From a virus: a stretch of 44,640 bases of DNA. This document shows positions 1 to 8,762 of this stretch, piece by piece. The position numbers and the translations under genes are program-made. The notes under the pieces were generated by a model. The model saw only the letters and a list, made by a program, of their open reading frames with translations. It searched no databases and was not told where the DNA came from. The first letter of the stretch is position 1, and every line of letters begins with the position of its first letter. The stretch is taken from IMG/VR virus record IMGVR_UViG_3300043570_002521, positions 1 to 44,640 of that record. The stretch is one strand, 5' to 3'.

Positions 1-37
1 ATTGTTATAGTCGAATTCGACTAATATATTTTCGGGT

Positions 38-364
38 TTACCTACCATAATAATAGAAATGATTGTCTAATTGAGATTTATATTCTTGTAAAGATGATAC
101 TAAAGGAAATGGAATTGTCAATATAGCAGCATCCGGGATAGCCCACTCATTTCCCCCAAAAATTGGGTTTGCGGCTAAAATTAACCACCCAAATGTTGGT
201 GTACCATAATATTGTTGAGATATTTTATCCAATCTAGATTGACCTATCTTATAAATTACTCTTTTATCTGATGATTTACTTGAAATGGAGATGTATGGGA
301 CAACACTCTGTTCACCATTTATTAAAAATTCATTATACCTATTATAATTTTGTCTATTAGTCAT
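38..364 (-). CDS. Baseplate wedge protein, gp53-like (LysM-like fold)
   Basis: This 108-residue protein has the pattern of T4 gp53-like baseplate wedge proteins. A short N-terminal part with Tyr and Asn is followed by a LysM-like core around residues 38-85: a D-K-I-S-x-x-Y-Y-G segment, then W-L-I-L-A-A-N, then a W-x-I-P-D element. Known members join baseplate wedges to each other. It starts 2 bases after the giant baseplate gene ends, so the two are translationally coupled and it closes the visible tail operon. T4 gp53 is longer (about 196 residues), so this is a minimal version. Other small LysM-like tail proteins (tail protein X) have a similar core. The family call is from motif reading. 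Confidence 0.65.
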   Translation of the reverse strand: MTNRQNYNRYNEFLINGEQSVVPYISISSKSSDKRVIYKIGQSRLDKISQQYYGTPTFGWLILAANPIFGGNEWAIPDAAILTIPFPLVSSLQEYKSQLDNHFYYYGR

Positions 365-366
365 TT

Positions 367-3300
367 TTAATTAAATTGAGTTTTATCCGTCCAAATTGTT
401 TTATCACCTGTATTATCACCTTTATACAATAATATTAAATTATTAGTTTGTTCATCATTTGTTGGTGAAGGTTCTGTAGTATACGTAAACTTACGTACTT
501 TTCCCTTATTATAAATGTTATCTTTAGTCCACCCAATATAGTCAGGCGATTTTTTAAGAGATTTAATATTTTTTTCTTCAAAATCTAATTCTTCAATTAC
601 ACTATCTCTAAATTTATCAACAATTTTGTTAAAATTTTTAGATAAGTCATCATAAGTATTATCCAACTCATTTGTAATAATTGCAGATTTAAATGTGTTG
701 AAATTACTTCTATTATTGAATACTTGAGCCATAACCATAAAAAATCTTTTATCAGTTAAATCATCAAACACCGCCGAAGTAAATCCTCCCGGTTCAGTAT
801 ATCCATTACTAATTATATTAAAATCTACACTACTTAAAGTTTCATTATATTTATTCATTCTAGTCGCAACCAAATCATAATCAAATATCATTTCTTGGAA
901 TGTGTCCACACTCTCTTGAGTATCACCTCTGTCAACTTCTTCAGTTGCGGTAATTGTATAAATTTTTGCTTTACTATCTATCAACACACCATCAGATAAT
1001 GTTGTCACATAATTAATTTTTCTAAAAACTTGTACCATACCCTGTTCTTGTTCAACAATCTTATTACTAATTTCCTCAATCCCGTTACTGAAATCCGTCT
1101 GCATTGCTTTAATGTAATTTGTTAAATTAGTTGTAACACTCCTAACCGCTGTTGTGTCAGTAAACACACTATTTAAACCAACAATAATAAAATTAGTGCC
1201 ACTTGATATATCATTTAATAATGCCGAAAATAAATCAATCACTCTTTGTTCATAAACTGACTTACCATAGATTGTAACTAATTGACTTGATGTTCCCATA
1301 TTAAATTCACCACCTGTATATTGTCTTTCTTGAGTCATTAATTGCCAAACACCACCATTATATGATTTAATTGTCGATTCTGATTGATTCACTAGATTTA
1401 CAATATATTCTTTACTAACATCCAATAAACTATCCATAATTTTCATATAAGTGATATCACCTGTTTGACCACTAGCACCATTAACAGTTGTTTGAATTTG
1501 TCCAATAGTTTCTCCCGCAGAATTTGTTTGTTGATTATCAACTTGAGTTTGCGTAGGTTGTTCATCAATTAAATCTTGGAAATATTGTTTGTCTAATTTT
1601 TTCCAACTATCATCGGTCGCTTTAGCTCTTTCGTCATAAATTTCAGTATTAGCGTAGTAATTGAATGATAATGCGTTTTGTAATTCTTCAACAGGTTTTT
1701 CAAGACCCATACCACCAATAATATCAAAATTCATTGAAACATTAGCAATCATAGGTTGAATACCAATTCCTTCAGGGTTTAAATCAAACACTAATGGTTC
1801 GTATGAGAACGCAACACTTTTTGGTATTATTTTACAATTATAAAAATCCCCAATCCTTAAAACTAATACCGGTGGAGCACCAAAGGAGGTATTTAAGGCA
1901 TCATTTGCAACTATCTGTCCATTATCCCCAATAACCGGAATTGTTTCACCAGGACGAACACATTGATTCAAGAAGGTTAAACGAGAGTTTAATCCTTCCG
2001 GTGTCATAGAGTGGAACGCAGGATTAAAATATTTGATTTTTTCCTGAATAGAATCATATAACATAGGAACCTCTTTTTTAACAACATCAAAATAATCACA
2101 TTCAGAAAGTAATCTTCTTACAATTAGTTTACTAATCCCATCCTTTATTGTTTTTTCTGTTCGATATGTTGGTTTTGGTTTTGGTTTTGGTGCCACTACC
2201 GGAGGTATTATAACATCCTCAATAATAGGTTCTACCGGTTTATCAACAGGTGTTGCCGTTACTTTTATATCTTTTAATGTAACTCTTCGACAAGCCATTG
2301 CACTAACAGAATACTTTTGAGAATCTTTAGTAACTTTATTTGTTTTTGATAAAATATCGTCAGTACAGTTAACTGACGCACCAAAAACACCTGTCGATGA
2401 TTGTGGGAATGAAACAACTTCTCCCTCACCTTTATTAACATCAAGAAACGTTAGTGTCTTATCCACATCAATAAATGGTTTTAATTTAGTTGTTTGTAAA
2501 TATTCAACAACAGAATTTTTTCGTCTTATGGATAATTTTACATTGTAATCTTTACTCGCAGGAGCGGAAGCTGAACTAGTTAATAATATTTGAATAGTCC
2601 CTGTTTTTTCACTTAATATTTTAAAAGCATCTTCAACAAAACCAGAGTTAATCTGATTAAAATTGTCAATAACAACATTAGTAAAAAATGGTTGAACATT
2701 TAAATTAATACTTGGTGGACTAAAAGTATTTGTTGATATCGCAACATATTGGTCTTGATTCATAGTACTAGTGTAATTATCATAATCCGCCTTATATGAT
2801 GAGTTTGGTTTTTCCGCAGTTTTATTATTTGGTCCCGGAACATCATTATCAAAATAGAACCCTAAATTATTATACTTACTTAAATCGGCAATTGATAACT
2901 CAGGGTTTGATTTTGTCGAACTATTACGAGGCGTTGTTACCGTTCCAACCGACGCATTTCCTTCATTACTACTAATAACCTCTTTTGCGGTATTTTTATC
3001 TAAATTAGGGTCGTTTAATATCTGTTGATAAGTATATAAATCTTTAGTTGGGACAGTATTGAATTTTTTAGCCAATTCGTAAATATCATATTTAACACAA
3101 CCCGCAAAAAATGAATCAATAATAGAATTAATTCTTTCTTTATTCTGTCCTTTTAATTGTTTCTCAACAATAACATTCATAACCGAAGGGTGGTCAACAA
3201 TTATTTTCCAACTTAATGTTCCACTTCTTCTAGTGTCTTTATATGTATAGATTGGTTCGGGTCTACCTAAGAAAGAAGTTTCCGTCCAATTAGCGTTACT

Positions 3301-5280
3301 TGTATCGTTAAATTTAATATCATATGGTGGAAACCACATAACTCTACCCCCGTTTGGTCCTTTTTCACAAACAGGTAGTTCATCATAAGTAAAACCTTGT
3401 TTACTTGATGTTCTCCAAGCCAAATTCTCAATTGAGAACATATATTTTTTAGCATACCCACCAATACCATTTGGTCCATCGGCAATAATATTTGTCGACC
3501 CCGGATTTCTTGTTGGTGAAATATTTAAATTAAATGTGTTGTCAAATACTGAACTAGCAAATTTTCTTCCTGATGTTGTAATACCATCTACTTTTTGTAA
3601 ATCATTATATGTGTAATATGGTGTGTCTTTAGTAAAAACTCTACAATATTCAATACCTGCCTCACCACCGGTTGTTTGGTCAGTATACGACACAACCTGA
3701 GAACCTTTTGTCATTTCTTTATATCCATCGTGAAACACTTTACTAACTTGATTAATAGCATTACCGACGTGTTTTAGTCTTGAAATTCCTTGAACATTAT
3801 CAGCAGAATTTACTAATCTTTGAGTTTCATCTAAAATTGATGTTGCTTTAAACACAAAATTAGTTGATTCGTCTTTAAGGTAATTGCTACTAATTAAATT
3901 AAATTCAGAATCCGCTGAACCTGACCCACCTCCGGGTGTCGCTTTGAATCCCGCATTTGGTTTATATTTTGGTGATGTCCAAACAAATTGTCCATCAATA
4001 CCACCACCATCACTTAATGATTTAGCCGCAAGTCCAAAGTTAAGAGTGTCTTGATTACCCTCAAATAAAATACCTAATTCAGATGGTCCATATACCGGAA
4101 CATCTTCTTGTTGTCCAAAAGCGTTAACAGGAACTTGATTTGGTGGTGAAGTTATTGTAGATGGTTCAGCATTTCTACTACCAACATAATAACCACCAAC
4201 TAAGGTTCCATTATCAGGGTTTATTAAACTAACAATAGCTTGCCCAACACCTAATAACCCACCAAAAGTTTTATTATAACTTGGTTGATAACGATTATAA
4301 TTTAGATTTCTAAATAAAACAGACCTTTGTCCATTTCCGGTGTTCGCCAAAAATATTTCAGAAGGGTTTCTTTTAGCATTTAAAATTGGACCCAAAAACC
4401 CACCTGTTAATTGATTAACTACGTTTAACGCGTTTGATGTTTGTTGTGTTTGACCATTTCTTGTGTTATCTGTAAAATAATCTCCCGGAATTGGTGAAAC
4501 AGGCCAATACGCACCACCTAATCTTGTAATTAAGTCAGCGGCTGCCGTAATAGGGTCCTCAGGTGACGTAATCTTCCAATTTCTATAAATTAAAGGTTCT
4601 TGTCCTGAAATAATTAAACTAGCCTCAAATGGGTCCGATAGTGATTCTAAATTTACTTGACCAACTGTGTTTATAAAAATTTGTCTAGCTATCCTATCTT
4701 GAAACGCCTCGTTTAATTGTAGAGCACCTAATCTCGCTAAATACGAATCCTGAGATAATGAACCATCACTACCCGTAGGATTTGTTGATAATAATATTGA
4801 ATAAGGAGAATAGGTTGAAGGTATAAACGTAGACCCATATGGTTGATGTATTGGTGCTGCTAACATTTGTGTGGTAACCCCAAACAAATTGCTAAATCCA
4901 CCAACAGGTCCATAATAGTTTACAATATACGCTGTATCAATAAAAAATTCATTAACTAAATCTAACACAGTATCATCCGGACTATACTCACCCTGATTTG
5001 AATTTACCGGAAGAGGAGCTCCATTATAATCTATTATTGTGTTATAACCTCCATTAGGACCATATTCATTTAATGGATATAATTGTGCAGCAAATGGGTC
5101 ATTAGCAATTAAGTCATTTGGTGAATCAATAACATTACTAACATTTAAAACTGTTTCATAAGTTAAATTACCAACTTGTGGTGAATATACTCCGACAACA
5201 TTATATGGGGCTAAATTTTTAGCCAATAAAATATCTCTAAATGAAGATGATGAAGCAAATGATAATGTACTATTTGACAT
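367..5280 (-). CDS. Giant baseplate / tail structural protein (1637 aa)
   Basis: This very large structural protein is encoded directly after the tape measure and just before the gp53-like gene, where hub and tube-cap proteins (gp27, gp48, gp54) lie in T4-like phages. I cannot match it to one T4 protein. Visible parts are a long Asn/Gly/Pro-rich N-terminal half, a globular segment near residues 650-750 with W-F-P-P-Y-D and R-R-S-G-T-L-S-W motifs, a Pro-Lys hinge (P-K-P-K-P-K-P) near residue 1038, and a segment near 1090-1200 with L-R-I-G-D-F-Y and D-L-N-P-E-G-I-G-I-Q-P-M motifs. The second segment looks like a duplicated tail-tube-like or LysM-linked fold. The last 400 residues are rich in coil and Asn/Thr. 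It may be a fusion of baseplate functions that are separate in T4. A TATTTAT promoter-like motif lies 24 bases before the ATG. Confidence 0.6.
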   Translation of the reverse strand: MSNSTLSFASSSSFRDILLAKNLAPYNVVGVYSPQVGNLTYETVLNVSNVIDSPNDLIANDPFAAQLYPLNEYGPNGGYNTIIDYNGAPLPVNSNQGEYSPDDTVLDLVNEFFIDTAYIVNYYGPVGGFSNLFGVTTQMLAAPIHQPYGSTFIPSTYSPYSILLSTNPTGSDGSLSQDSYLARLGALQLNEAFQDRIARQIFINTVGQVNLESLSDPFEASLIISGQEPLIYRNWKITSPEDPITAAADLITRLGGAYWPVSPIPGDYFTDNTRNGQTQQTSNALNVVNQLTGGFLGPILNAKRNPSEIFLANTGNGQRSVLFRNLNYNRYQPSYNKTFGGLLGVGQAIVSLINPDNGTLVGGYYVGSRNAEPSTITSPPNQVPVNAFGQQEDVPVYGPSELGILFEGNQDTLNFGLAAKSLSDGGGIDGQFVWTSPKYKPNAGFKATPGGGSGSADSEFNLISSNYLKDESTNFVFKATSILDETQRLVNSADNVQGISRLKHVGNAINQVSKVFHDGYKEMTKGSQVVSYTDQTTGGEAGIEYCRVFTKDTPYYTYNDLQKVDGITTSGRKFASSVFDNTFNLNISPTRNPGSTNIIADGPNGIGGYAKKYMFSIENLAWRTSSKQGFTYDELPVCEKGPNGGRVMWFPPYDIKFNDTSNANWTETSFLGRPEPIYTYKDTRRSGTLSWKIIVDHPSVMNVIVEKQLKGQNKERINSIIDSFFAGCVKYDIYELAKKFNTVPTKDLYTYQQILNDPNLDKNTAKEVISSNEGNASVGTVTTPRNSSTKSNPELSIADLSKYNNLGFYFDNDVPGPNNKTAEKPNSSYKADYDNYTSTMNQDQYVAISTNTFSPPSINLNVQPFFTNVVIDNFNQINSGFVEDAFKILSEKTGTIQILLTSSASAPASKDYNVKLSIRRKNSVVEYLQTTKLKPFIDVDKTLTFLDVNKGEGEVVSFPQSSTGVFGASVNCTDDILSKTNKVTKDSQKYSVSAMACRRVTLKDIKVTATPVDKPVEPIIEDVIIPPVVAPKPKPKPTYRTEKTIKDGISKLIVRRLLSECDYFDVVKKEVPMLYDSIQEKIKYFNPAFHSMTPEGLNSRLTFLNQCVRPGETIPVIGDNGQIVANDALNTSFGAPPVLVLRIGDFYNCKIIPKSVAFSYEPLVFDLNPEGIGIQPMIANVSMNFDIIGGMGLEKPVEELQNALSFNYYANTEIYDERAKATDDSWKKLDKQYFQDLIDEQPTQTQVDNQQTNSAGETIGQIQTTVNGASGQTGDITYMKIMDSLLDVSKEYIVNLVNQSESTIKSYNGGVWQLMTQERQYTGGEFNMGTSSQLVTIYGKSVYEQRVIDLFSALLNDISSGTNFIIVGLNSVFTDTTAVRSVTTNLTNYIKAMQTDFSNGIEEISNKIVEQEQGMVQVFRKINYVTTLSDGVLIDSKAKIYTITATEEVDRGDTQESVDTFQEMIFDYDLVATRMNKYNETLSSVDFNIISNGYTEPGGFTSAVFDDLTDKRFFMVMAQVFNNRSNFNTFKSAIITNELDNTYDDLSKNFNKIVDKFRDSVIEELDFEEKNIKSLKKSPDYIGWTKDNIYNKGKVRKFTYTTEPSPTNDEQTNNLILLYKGDNTGDKTIWTDKTQFN

Positions 5281-5297
5281 ATTTTTTTTCTTTTATA

Positions 5298-5304
5298 ATA
5301 AATA
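5298..5304 (-). promoter_or_regulatory. TATTTAT promoter-like motif, giant baseplate gene
   Basis: The sense sequence is CTATTTATTATAAAAGAAA, 24 bases before the ATG, with an A-rich stretch directly before the start. Confidence 0.6.
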
Positions 5305-5319
5305 GATTAATAATCTATT

Positions 5320-7065
5320 TTAAGGTCGTTCATTTTTAACAGGATTCATTTTATTAATACCATCTCTAACACTAACTGTTAATTTTTCCATTAATGCGGG
5401 ATTTGTAAAAATTTGTTCCATTTGTTTTGCATCAATATTTGGAGAATTAGAATCCACTTTAACATTTAAATTAACGTCCATTGTTGATTTTTGATTTGAC
5501 ACTTGTGAACTACTAGTCCCAACTGTTCCTCGAGGTATTGATGAATTTGTTGAGGATGGAGGTAAGGTCCCTGCCATCATTTGGTTGAATGCCTTTATTG
5601 TACCTGTTGCCATAGGAAATTCCGCACTTAGCTTATCCGCCTGAACTTGTACATTTGAAAATGAATCCATTAATTCTTTTTTTACAAACCCTCCAAAACT
5701 AGACATAATATTTCCTAAAACATCTGTTTTTTCCCCTGTCGCCGCATATTTTGCAATCGCAGTTTTTAGTGAGTCCACAGTATTATCAATACCTTGAGCA
5801 ATGTTTTTTGCTGATAACCCTTCACCTGGAATTTCTGACGCCGCGGTGGCAACCGCTCTCGTCCCTTTTAATATCCCACCTGCAGTTTCACTACGAGCAG
5901 CACCTAAACCCGTTCTATCCGCCAAACTATTTATCGCTGCCGTAATAGATTGTGTTGCGGTTAATTGTTGTTTGGCTAACTCTTCCATTGTTGGAGGAGC
6001 GGTATTTGCCATTTTTTCAAGAGCTTCTATTTCAGGACCTGTTAATTTACTAACATCTTTAGTTTCTCCCGCGGCTGTTTTAATTTCATAAGTTCCACCG
6101 GCACCCATTTCTGCCATATTGGCAATCATTTTCTTTTGGTCCTCAGTCGCGCTTGGAAAGGATATTTCCTTCATTTTCTTATCTAAGTCGGCACTACCTA
6201 ACGCCATTTTAGTAATGTCATTATATGATATCCCCATAGCACTTGAAATCTCTCTCAATTGTCGTTTCGCTCCCGGCATAATTTCAAAATGTCCATCTTT
6301 ACCCAATTGAACAAATTGTTTACTCATTTGTGCAATTTGATTTTGTAATTCAGCAGGGTCATTTTGAGCTAAATCCATTAATTTTAATGGGTCTAATAAT
6401 GAACTTTGTGAAACACCTAATCGTTGCATTGATGCGGCTAAATCAATCGCTTTTTCAGGGTCAAATAATCTGTCAGCCAACTCTAATGTTTTACCCATAT
6501 CAACTCTTAACGCTGTTGATTGTGCTGCCATTTTTGCCAAACCTTCAACACCACCAGCAAAATTAAATTTATTAAGAGCCTCCATATTTTTAATAACTGC
6601 ACCTGACACCGCCTGAGCATTAACCCCTGATTCTCGAGCAACATTAACAACTTTTAACATTTCACTTGTTGCCCTTCCCGCACCAATACCCGCGTCCGCC
6701 ATACCTGCAACAATATCTTTAACAGATTGTCCGGTAACTTTCATTGTTGCGTATAAATCTTTAGTTGTTTTTTCTGATAAAACAACGTTTCTACCTAAAG
6801 TTTCGGACGCATCTTTTTGTGTCGCAAGAACATCTGCAATATCACCACCTAATTTTCTTACTGAAGTAACAGCCTCCGCCATACTACCACGTAATAAATC
6901 CGACATAGCCTGACCTTGACCAAATTTCTTAAGCATTTCACTTGCCGCATTATCAAGTGTCAACACTACTTTTGCTATTGCGATTGGGTCAAAATTAGAC
7001 CCAAGGGCGTCCCCTAGTCCTTTTATCCCTCCTGTTGAAGTACCCTCCGGTGCTTTATCTACCAT
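5320..7065 (-). CDS. Tail tape measure protein (gp29-like role)
   Basis: The 581-residue protein is Ala/Gly/Met-rich and mostly helical: a long run of small-residue helices (residues 30-230), a central region with Asp/Lys-rich helices, and a low-complexity Ser/Thr/Asn tail near residues 500-540. This is typical of the PhageMin-type tape measure core. T4 gp29 has 590 residues, so a tail tube close to T4 length (about 90 nm at roughly 0.15 nm per residue) is expected. Position supports the call: it follows tube and chaperone genes and precedes baseplate genes. It has its own promoter-like motif (7084-7090), right after the end of the frameshift extension of the upstream gene. No transmembrane segment stands out clearly. 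Confidence 0.75.
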   Translation of the reverse strand: MVDKAPEGTSTGGIKGLGDALGSNFDPIAIAKVVLTLDNAASEMLKKFGQGQAMSDLLRGSMAEAVTSVRKLGGDIADVLATQKDASETLGRNVVLSEKTTKDLYATMKVTGQSVKDIVAGMADAGIGAGRATSEMLKVVNVARESGVNAQAVSGAVIKNMEALNKFNFAGGVEGLAKMAAQSTALRVDMGKTLELADRLFDPEKAIDLAASMQRLGVSQSSLLDPLKLMDLAQNDPAELQNQIAQMSKQFVQLGKDGHFEIMPGAKRQLREISSAMGISYNDITKMALGSADLDKKMKEISFPSATEDQKKMIANMAEMGAGGTYEIKTAAGETKDVSKLTGPEIEALEKMANTAPPTMEELAKQQLTATQSITAAINSLADRTGLGAARSETAGGILKGTRAVATAASEIPGEGLSAKNIAQGIDNTVDSLKTAIAKYAATGEKTDVLGNIMSSFGGFVKKELMDSFSNVQVQADKLSAEFPMATGTIKAFNQMMAGTLPPSSTNSSIPRGTVGTSSSQVSNQKSTMDVNLNVKVDSNSPNIDAKQMEQIFTNPALMEKLTVSVRDGINKMNPVKNERP

Positions 7066-7083
7066 AATTAAATGTGTTTCTAA

Positions 7084-7090
7084 ATAAATA
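7084..7090 (-). promoter_or_regulatory. TATTTAT promoter-like motif, tape measure gene
   Basis: The sense sequence is GTATTTATTTAGAAACAC, 25 bases before the ATG. It overlaps the 3' arm of the stem-loop at 7090-7125 by one base. Confidence 0.65.
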
Positions 7091-7125
7091 CACCAAACAT
7101 AGTTTTTAAATCACTAGTTTGGTGT
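7090..7125 (-). terminator. Stem-loop at the end of the frameshift extension
   Basis: A perfect 9-bp stem (ACACCAAAC with GTTTGGTGT) encloses 18 bases. On the minus strand its 5' arm covers the last three sense codons of the extension and its loop begins with the TAG stop. It sits exactly where the extended reading frame ends, then the tape measure promoter follows. The tract after it is AT-rich, not a clean U-run, so a weak terminator or mRNA end structure is likely. Confidence 0.5.
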
Positions 7126-7270
7126 GTTATTCTCGATTACTCGATTTATTAAATATTTTCTAACATATGTCGGCATTGTGTGGAAATCCGAATATGATAC
7201 GTATATTGTTTGAGCTAAGTACAAATATTCCTCAATTAATAATTGTCTATGATTAGAAGAAAGGTCGAAA
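7114..7270 (-). CDS. +1-frame extension of the gp26-like gene (predicted frameshift product)
   Basis: Past the UUU-UUU-C site near the end of the upstream gene, the +1 frame stays open for 50 codons and ends with TAG at 7114-7116. It reads like real protein: a helix with S-N-H-R-Q-L-L-I-E-E-Y, then L-A-Q-T-I-Y-V-S-Y-S-D-F, then M-P-T-Y-V-R-K-Y-L-I-N-R. It has no ATG start before codon 31 (its internal Met), so it is most simply expressed as a C-terminal extension. A +1 slip after residue 247 would give a 297-residue fusion; a -2 slip adds one Phe. It fills an otherwise unexplained gap just before the tape measure gene, as the T part of gpG-T chaperones does. Basis: sequence seen; frameshift inferred. 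Confidence 0.65.
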
Positions 7271-8008
7271 AAAGTCCACCCCAAAGGTTATCTCGAAAGA
7301 TACCAATTCTCCTGAAGGGGCGATTACACTTCTTTTTAAGTCCAATGACGGTTCATTTTCTCTTAAAAAACTTCTTATGTATTTAGAATCCATAATTGGT
7401 AGTGAATCAACAAATAACGCAATTTTTGATTTATCTGAACTACCATCAACTTCAACAATATGTTTTAACAGTTTCCAAGTAATTTTAGGGGCTTGTCTAC
7501 CAACGGGATATTGTTCCACCATTTTATCTAATTCAATAGTATCATAAAAAGTTGTTGGTCTTAATTTTACTGTAACACCTGTTCTTGGTAATTTAGTTGT
7601 AAACGTCCCATCTTCATCAGGTTTAACTTCAGTTTTTCTAATGTTTAATTCATCTAAAATAACCGAACCAATAAATGGTTTATCAGTTCCCGGGTCAATT
7701 AAATTAACACTATATTCCGAACCAAAAGAAGAGTTTCTTAAAAAAATTAAAATCGCCTCAACATCACCGTCTAATAGTTCTTCAGGACGTAAATCGTGTT
7801 CATACATTTTATTTCTCAATAGTTTTAATATAATATTTTCACTATTACGACCAGAACCGATTAAATAATTTTCATCATTTGCCGTTAAATAACCAATCTT
7901 AACAGCTTTCTTTTTTGATTTATAAAAAATCCCTCCGGTTGGTAATTGAACCACATCGTGTGGTAAGCTGAAATTTTCAGTTGCAGCGTCTATTAAATTT
8001 TGTTCCAT
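7253..8008 (-). CDS. gp26-like baseplate/tail assembly protein, probable tail assembly chaperone
   Basis: This 251-residue protein fits the T4-like gp26/'T4_baseplate' family pattern: L-P-T-G-G-I-F-Y near residue 22, a helix with L-L-R-N-K-M near 65, G-D-V-E-A-I-L-I-F-L-R near 80, S-S-F-G-S-E-Y near 93, a V-K-L-R-P-T strand-turn near 150, and a C-terminal F-G-V-D-F-F-R-P end. It lies between the tube and tape measure genes, which in many tailed phages is the place of the tail assembly chaperone. The zero-frame stop follows the slippery site by only four sense codons. It has a promoter-like motif at 8026-8032 and an A-rich leader. Whether it is a virion hub part or a non-virion chaperone cannot be told from sequence. 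Confidence 0.7.
   Translation of the reverse strand: MEQNLIDAATENFSLPHDVVQLPTGGIFYKSKKKAVKIGYLTANDENYLIGSGRNSENIILKLLRNKMYEHDLRPEELLDGDVEAILIFLRNSSFGSEYSVNLIDPGTDKPFIGSVILDELNIRKTEVKPDEDGTFTTKLPRTGVTVKLRPTTFYDTIELDKMVEQYPVGRQAPKITWKLLKHIVEVDGSSDKSKIALFVDSLPIMDSKYIRSFLRENEPSLDLKRSVIAPSGELVSFEITFGVDFFRPFF
7266..7275 (-). promoter_or_regulatory. Candidate frameshift site (UUU UUU C) in the gp26-like gene
   Basis: The zero frame reads GAC-UUU-UUU-CGA-CCU. A Phe tRNA on the second UUU can move +1 to UUC, or -2 to UUU within the run of six U. UUU followed by a CGN codon is also the core of the known influenza PA-X +1 site. Moving +1 opens the 50-codon extension to 7114. Confidence 0.6.
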
Positions 8009-8025
8009 ATAATTTTGTTTTTATT

Positions 8026-8032
8026 ATAAATA
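8026..8032 (-). promoter_or_regulatory. TATTTAT promoter-like motif, gp26-like gene
   Basis: The sense sequence is ATTATTTATAATAAAAAC, 24 bases before the ATG. A second TATTTAT lies upstream, overlapping the U-run of the tube terminator. Confidence 0.6.
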
Positions 8033-8057
8033 ATAGGATATGTTTTTTTTATATAAA

Positions 8058-8087
8058 TAAAAAACCCCACATAATTAAATGTAGGGT
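8058..8087 (-). terminator. Rho-independent terminator after the tail tube gene
   Basis: On the minus strand, ACCCUACAU pairs with AUGUGGGGU (one G-U) around a six-base loop, followed by six U and an AT-rich run. It ends transcripts from the tube promoter, 24 bases after the tube stop codon. Confidence 0.85.
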
Positions 8088-8110
8088 GTAATATATTTTA
8101 TTTTAATTGA

Positions 8111-8599
8111 TTAGTAAACTAATACACATCTATCCATACGAAGTGTCGCAGAAATTGTTGCCAATGCGTCTGAACTATAAGCTAAAGTATCAAAGTTAAC
8201 ATCAGATAAGAAAGTTCCTTCTAATATCCATTTTTCAACAACAACACCTGTTGGGTCTAACATCTCAAGGTCAATGTTTTTCTTATACCCCGCAGCATAT
8301 CCCATACGTCCTGTAACAGACTCCGCACATAAACGCACCCATTCCATAAGTGCTTGTGATGCTGAAGGTCCAATTGGGTCTCTAAATTTGACATTAATTG
8401 TTCCCCAAGTAAATCTACCCGCAACATAAGTTGAAGTGTTTAAAAAGGGTATCTCAACGTCTTTAATAGTGATATGTGGTCTAGCAGCCGACTCTACAAA
8501 CCATTCGTTAATCCCTAATGTAGAAGGGAATCGTACAATAAACCTATTTTGTCTTTTTGGTTCATACGGTATGGGCATTTTCATTAATAAATCAGCCAT
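8111..8599 (-). CDS. 19: Tail tube protein (gp19-like)
   Basis: At 162 residues it is nearly the same length as T4 gp19 (163). It has the expected features: an N-terminal R-Q-N-R-F-I-V-R-F strand, the P-x-I-T-I-K-D-V-E-I-P-F-L-N strand pair, a W-G-T-I-N-V-K-F-R-D-P turn, the helix with A-L-M-E-W-V-R-L, and the final L-E-G-T-F-L-S-D-V-N-F and T-L-R-M-D-R strands. It polymerises into the inner tube inside the sheath. It has a promoter-like motif (8643-8649) and is followed by a strong minus-strand terminator (8058-8087), so it can be transcribed alone and in large amount. Its leader of about 50 bases is A-rich with no Shine-Dalgarno sequence. Confidence 0.88.
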   Translation of the reverse strand: MADLLMKMPIPYEPKRQNRFIVRFPSTLGINEWFVESAARPHITIKDVEIPFLNTSTYVAGRFTWGTINVKFRDPIGPSASQALMEWVRLCAESVTGRMGYAAGYKKNIDLEMLDPTGVVVEKWILEGTFLSDVNFDTLAYSSDALATISATLRMDRCVLVY

Positions 8600-8642
8600 T
8601 TTCTATTTGTTTTTTAATTTTTATTTTTTTATCTTGTTTATT

Positions 8643-8649
8643 ATAAATA
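8643..8649 (-). promoter_or_regulatory. TATTTAT promoter-like motif, tail tube gene
   Basis: The sense sequence is TATATTTATAATAAACAAG, 50 bases before the ATG with a long A-rich leader. The 163-base gap 8600-8762 holds this motif, short inverted repeats and no coding frame that I can support. Confidence 0.6.
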
Positions 8650-8762
8650 TAACCTATTTAATTTTTTTCTCTTGACTTTTAGAATTAAAAAATCTATCAT
8701 TCTAGAAATCCTAGTTTTTATATTAATAGTTTTTATTTATTAATTATTTTATAATAAATATT

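Noticed and set aside
8-23. A perfect 16-bp palindrome near the left edge with a GAATTC centre
   Set aside because: It may be an operator or terminator after the gp53-like gene, but there is too little sequence to the left to judge.
5751-6566. Four plus-strand frames opposite the tape measure gene
   Set aside because: They follow from the Ala/Gly-rich, stop-poor complement of the tape measure codons and have no start signal.
8600-8762. A possible small gene or RNA in the gap before the tube gene
   Set aside because: Only a 19-codon frame and weak inverted repeats are present. The gap is explained by the promoter motif and an A-rich leader.
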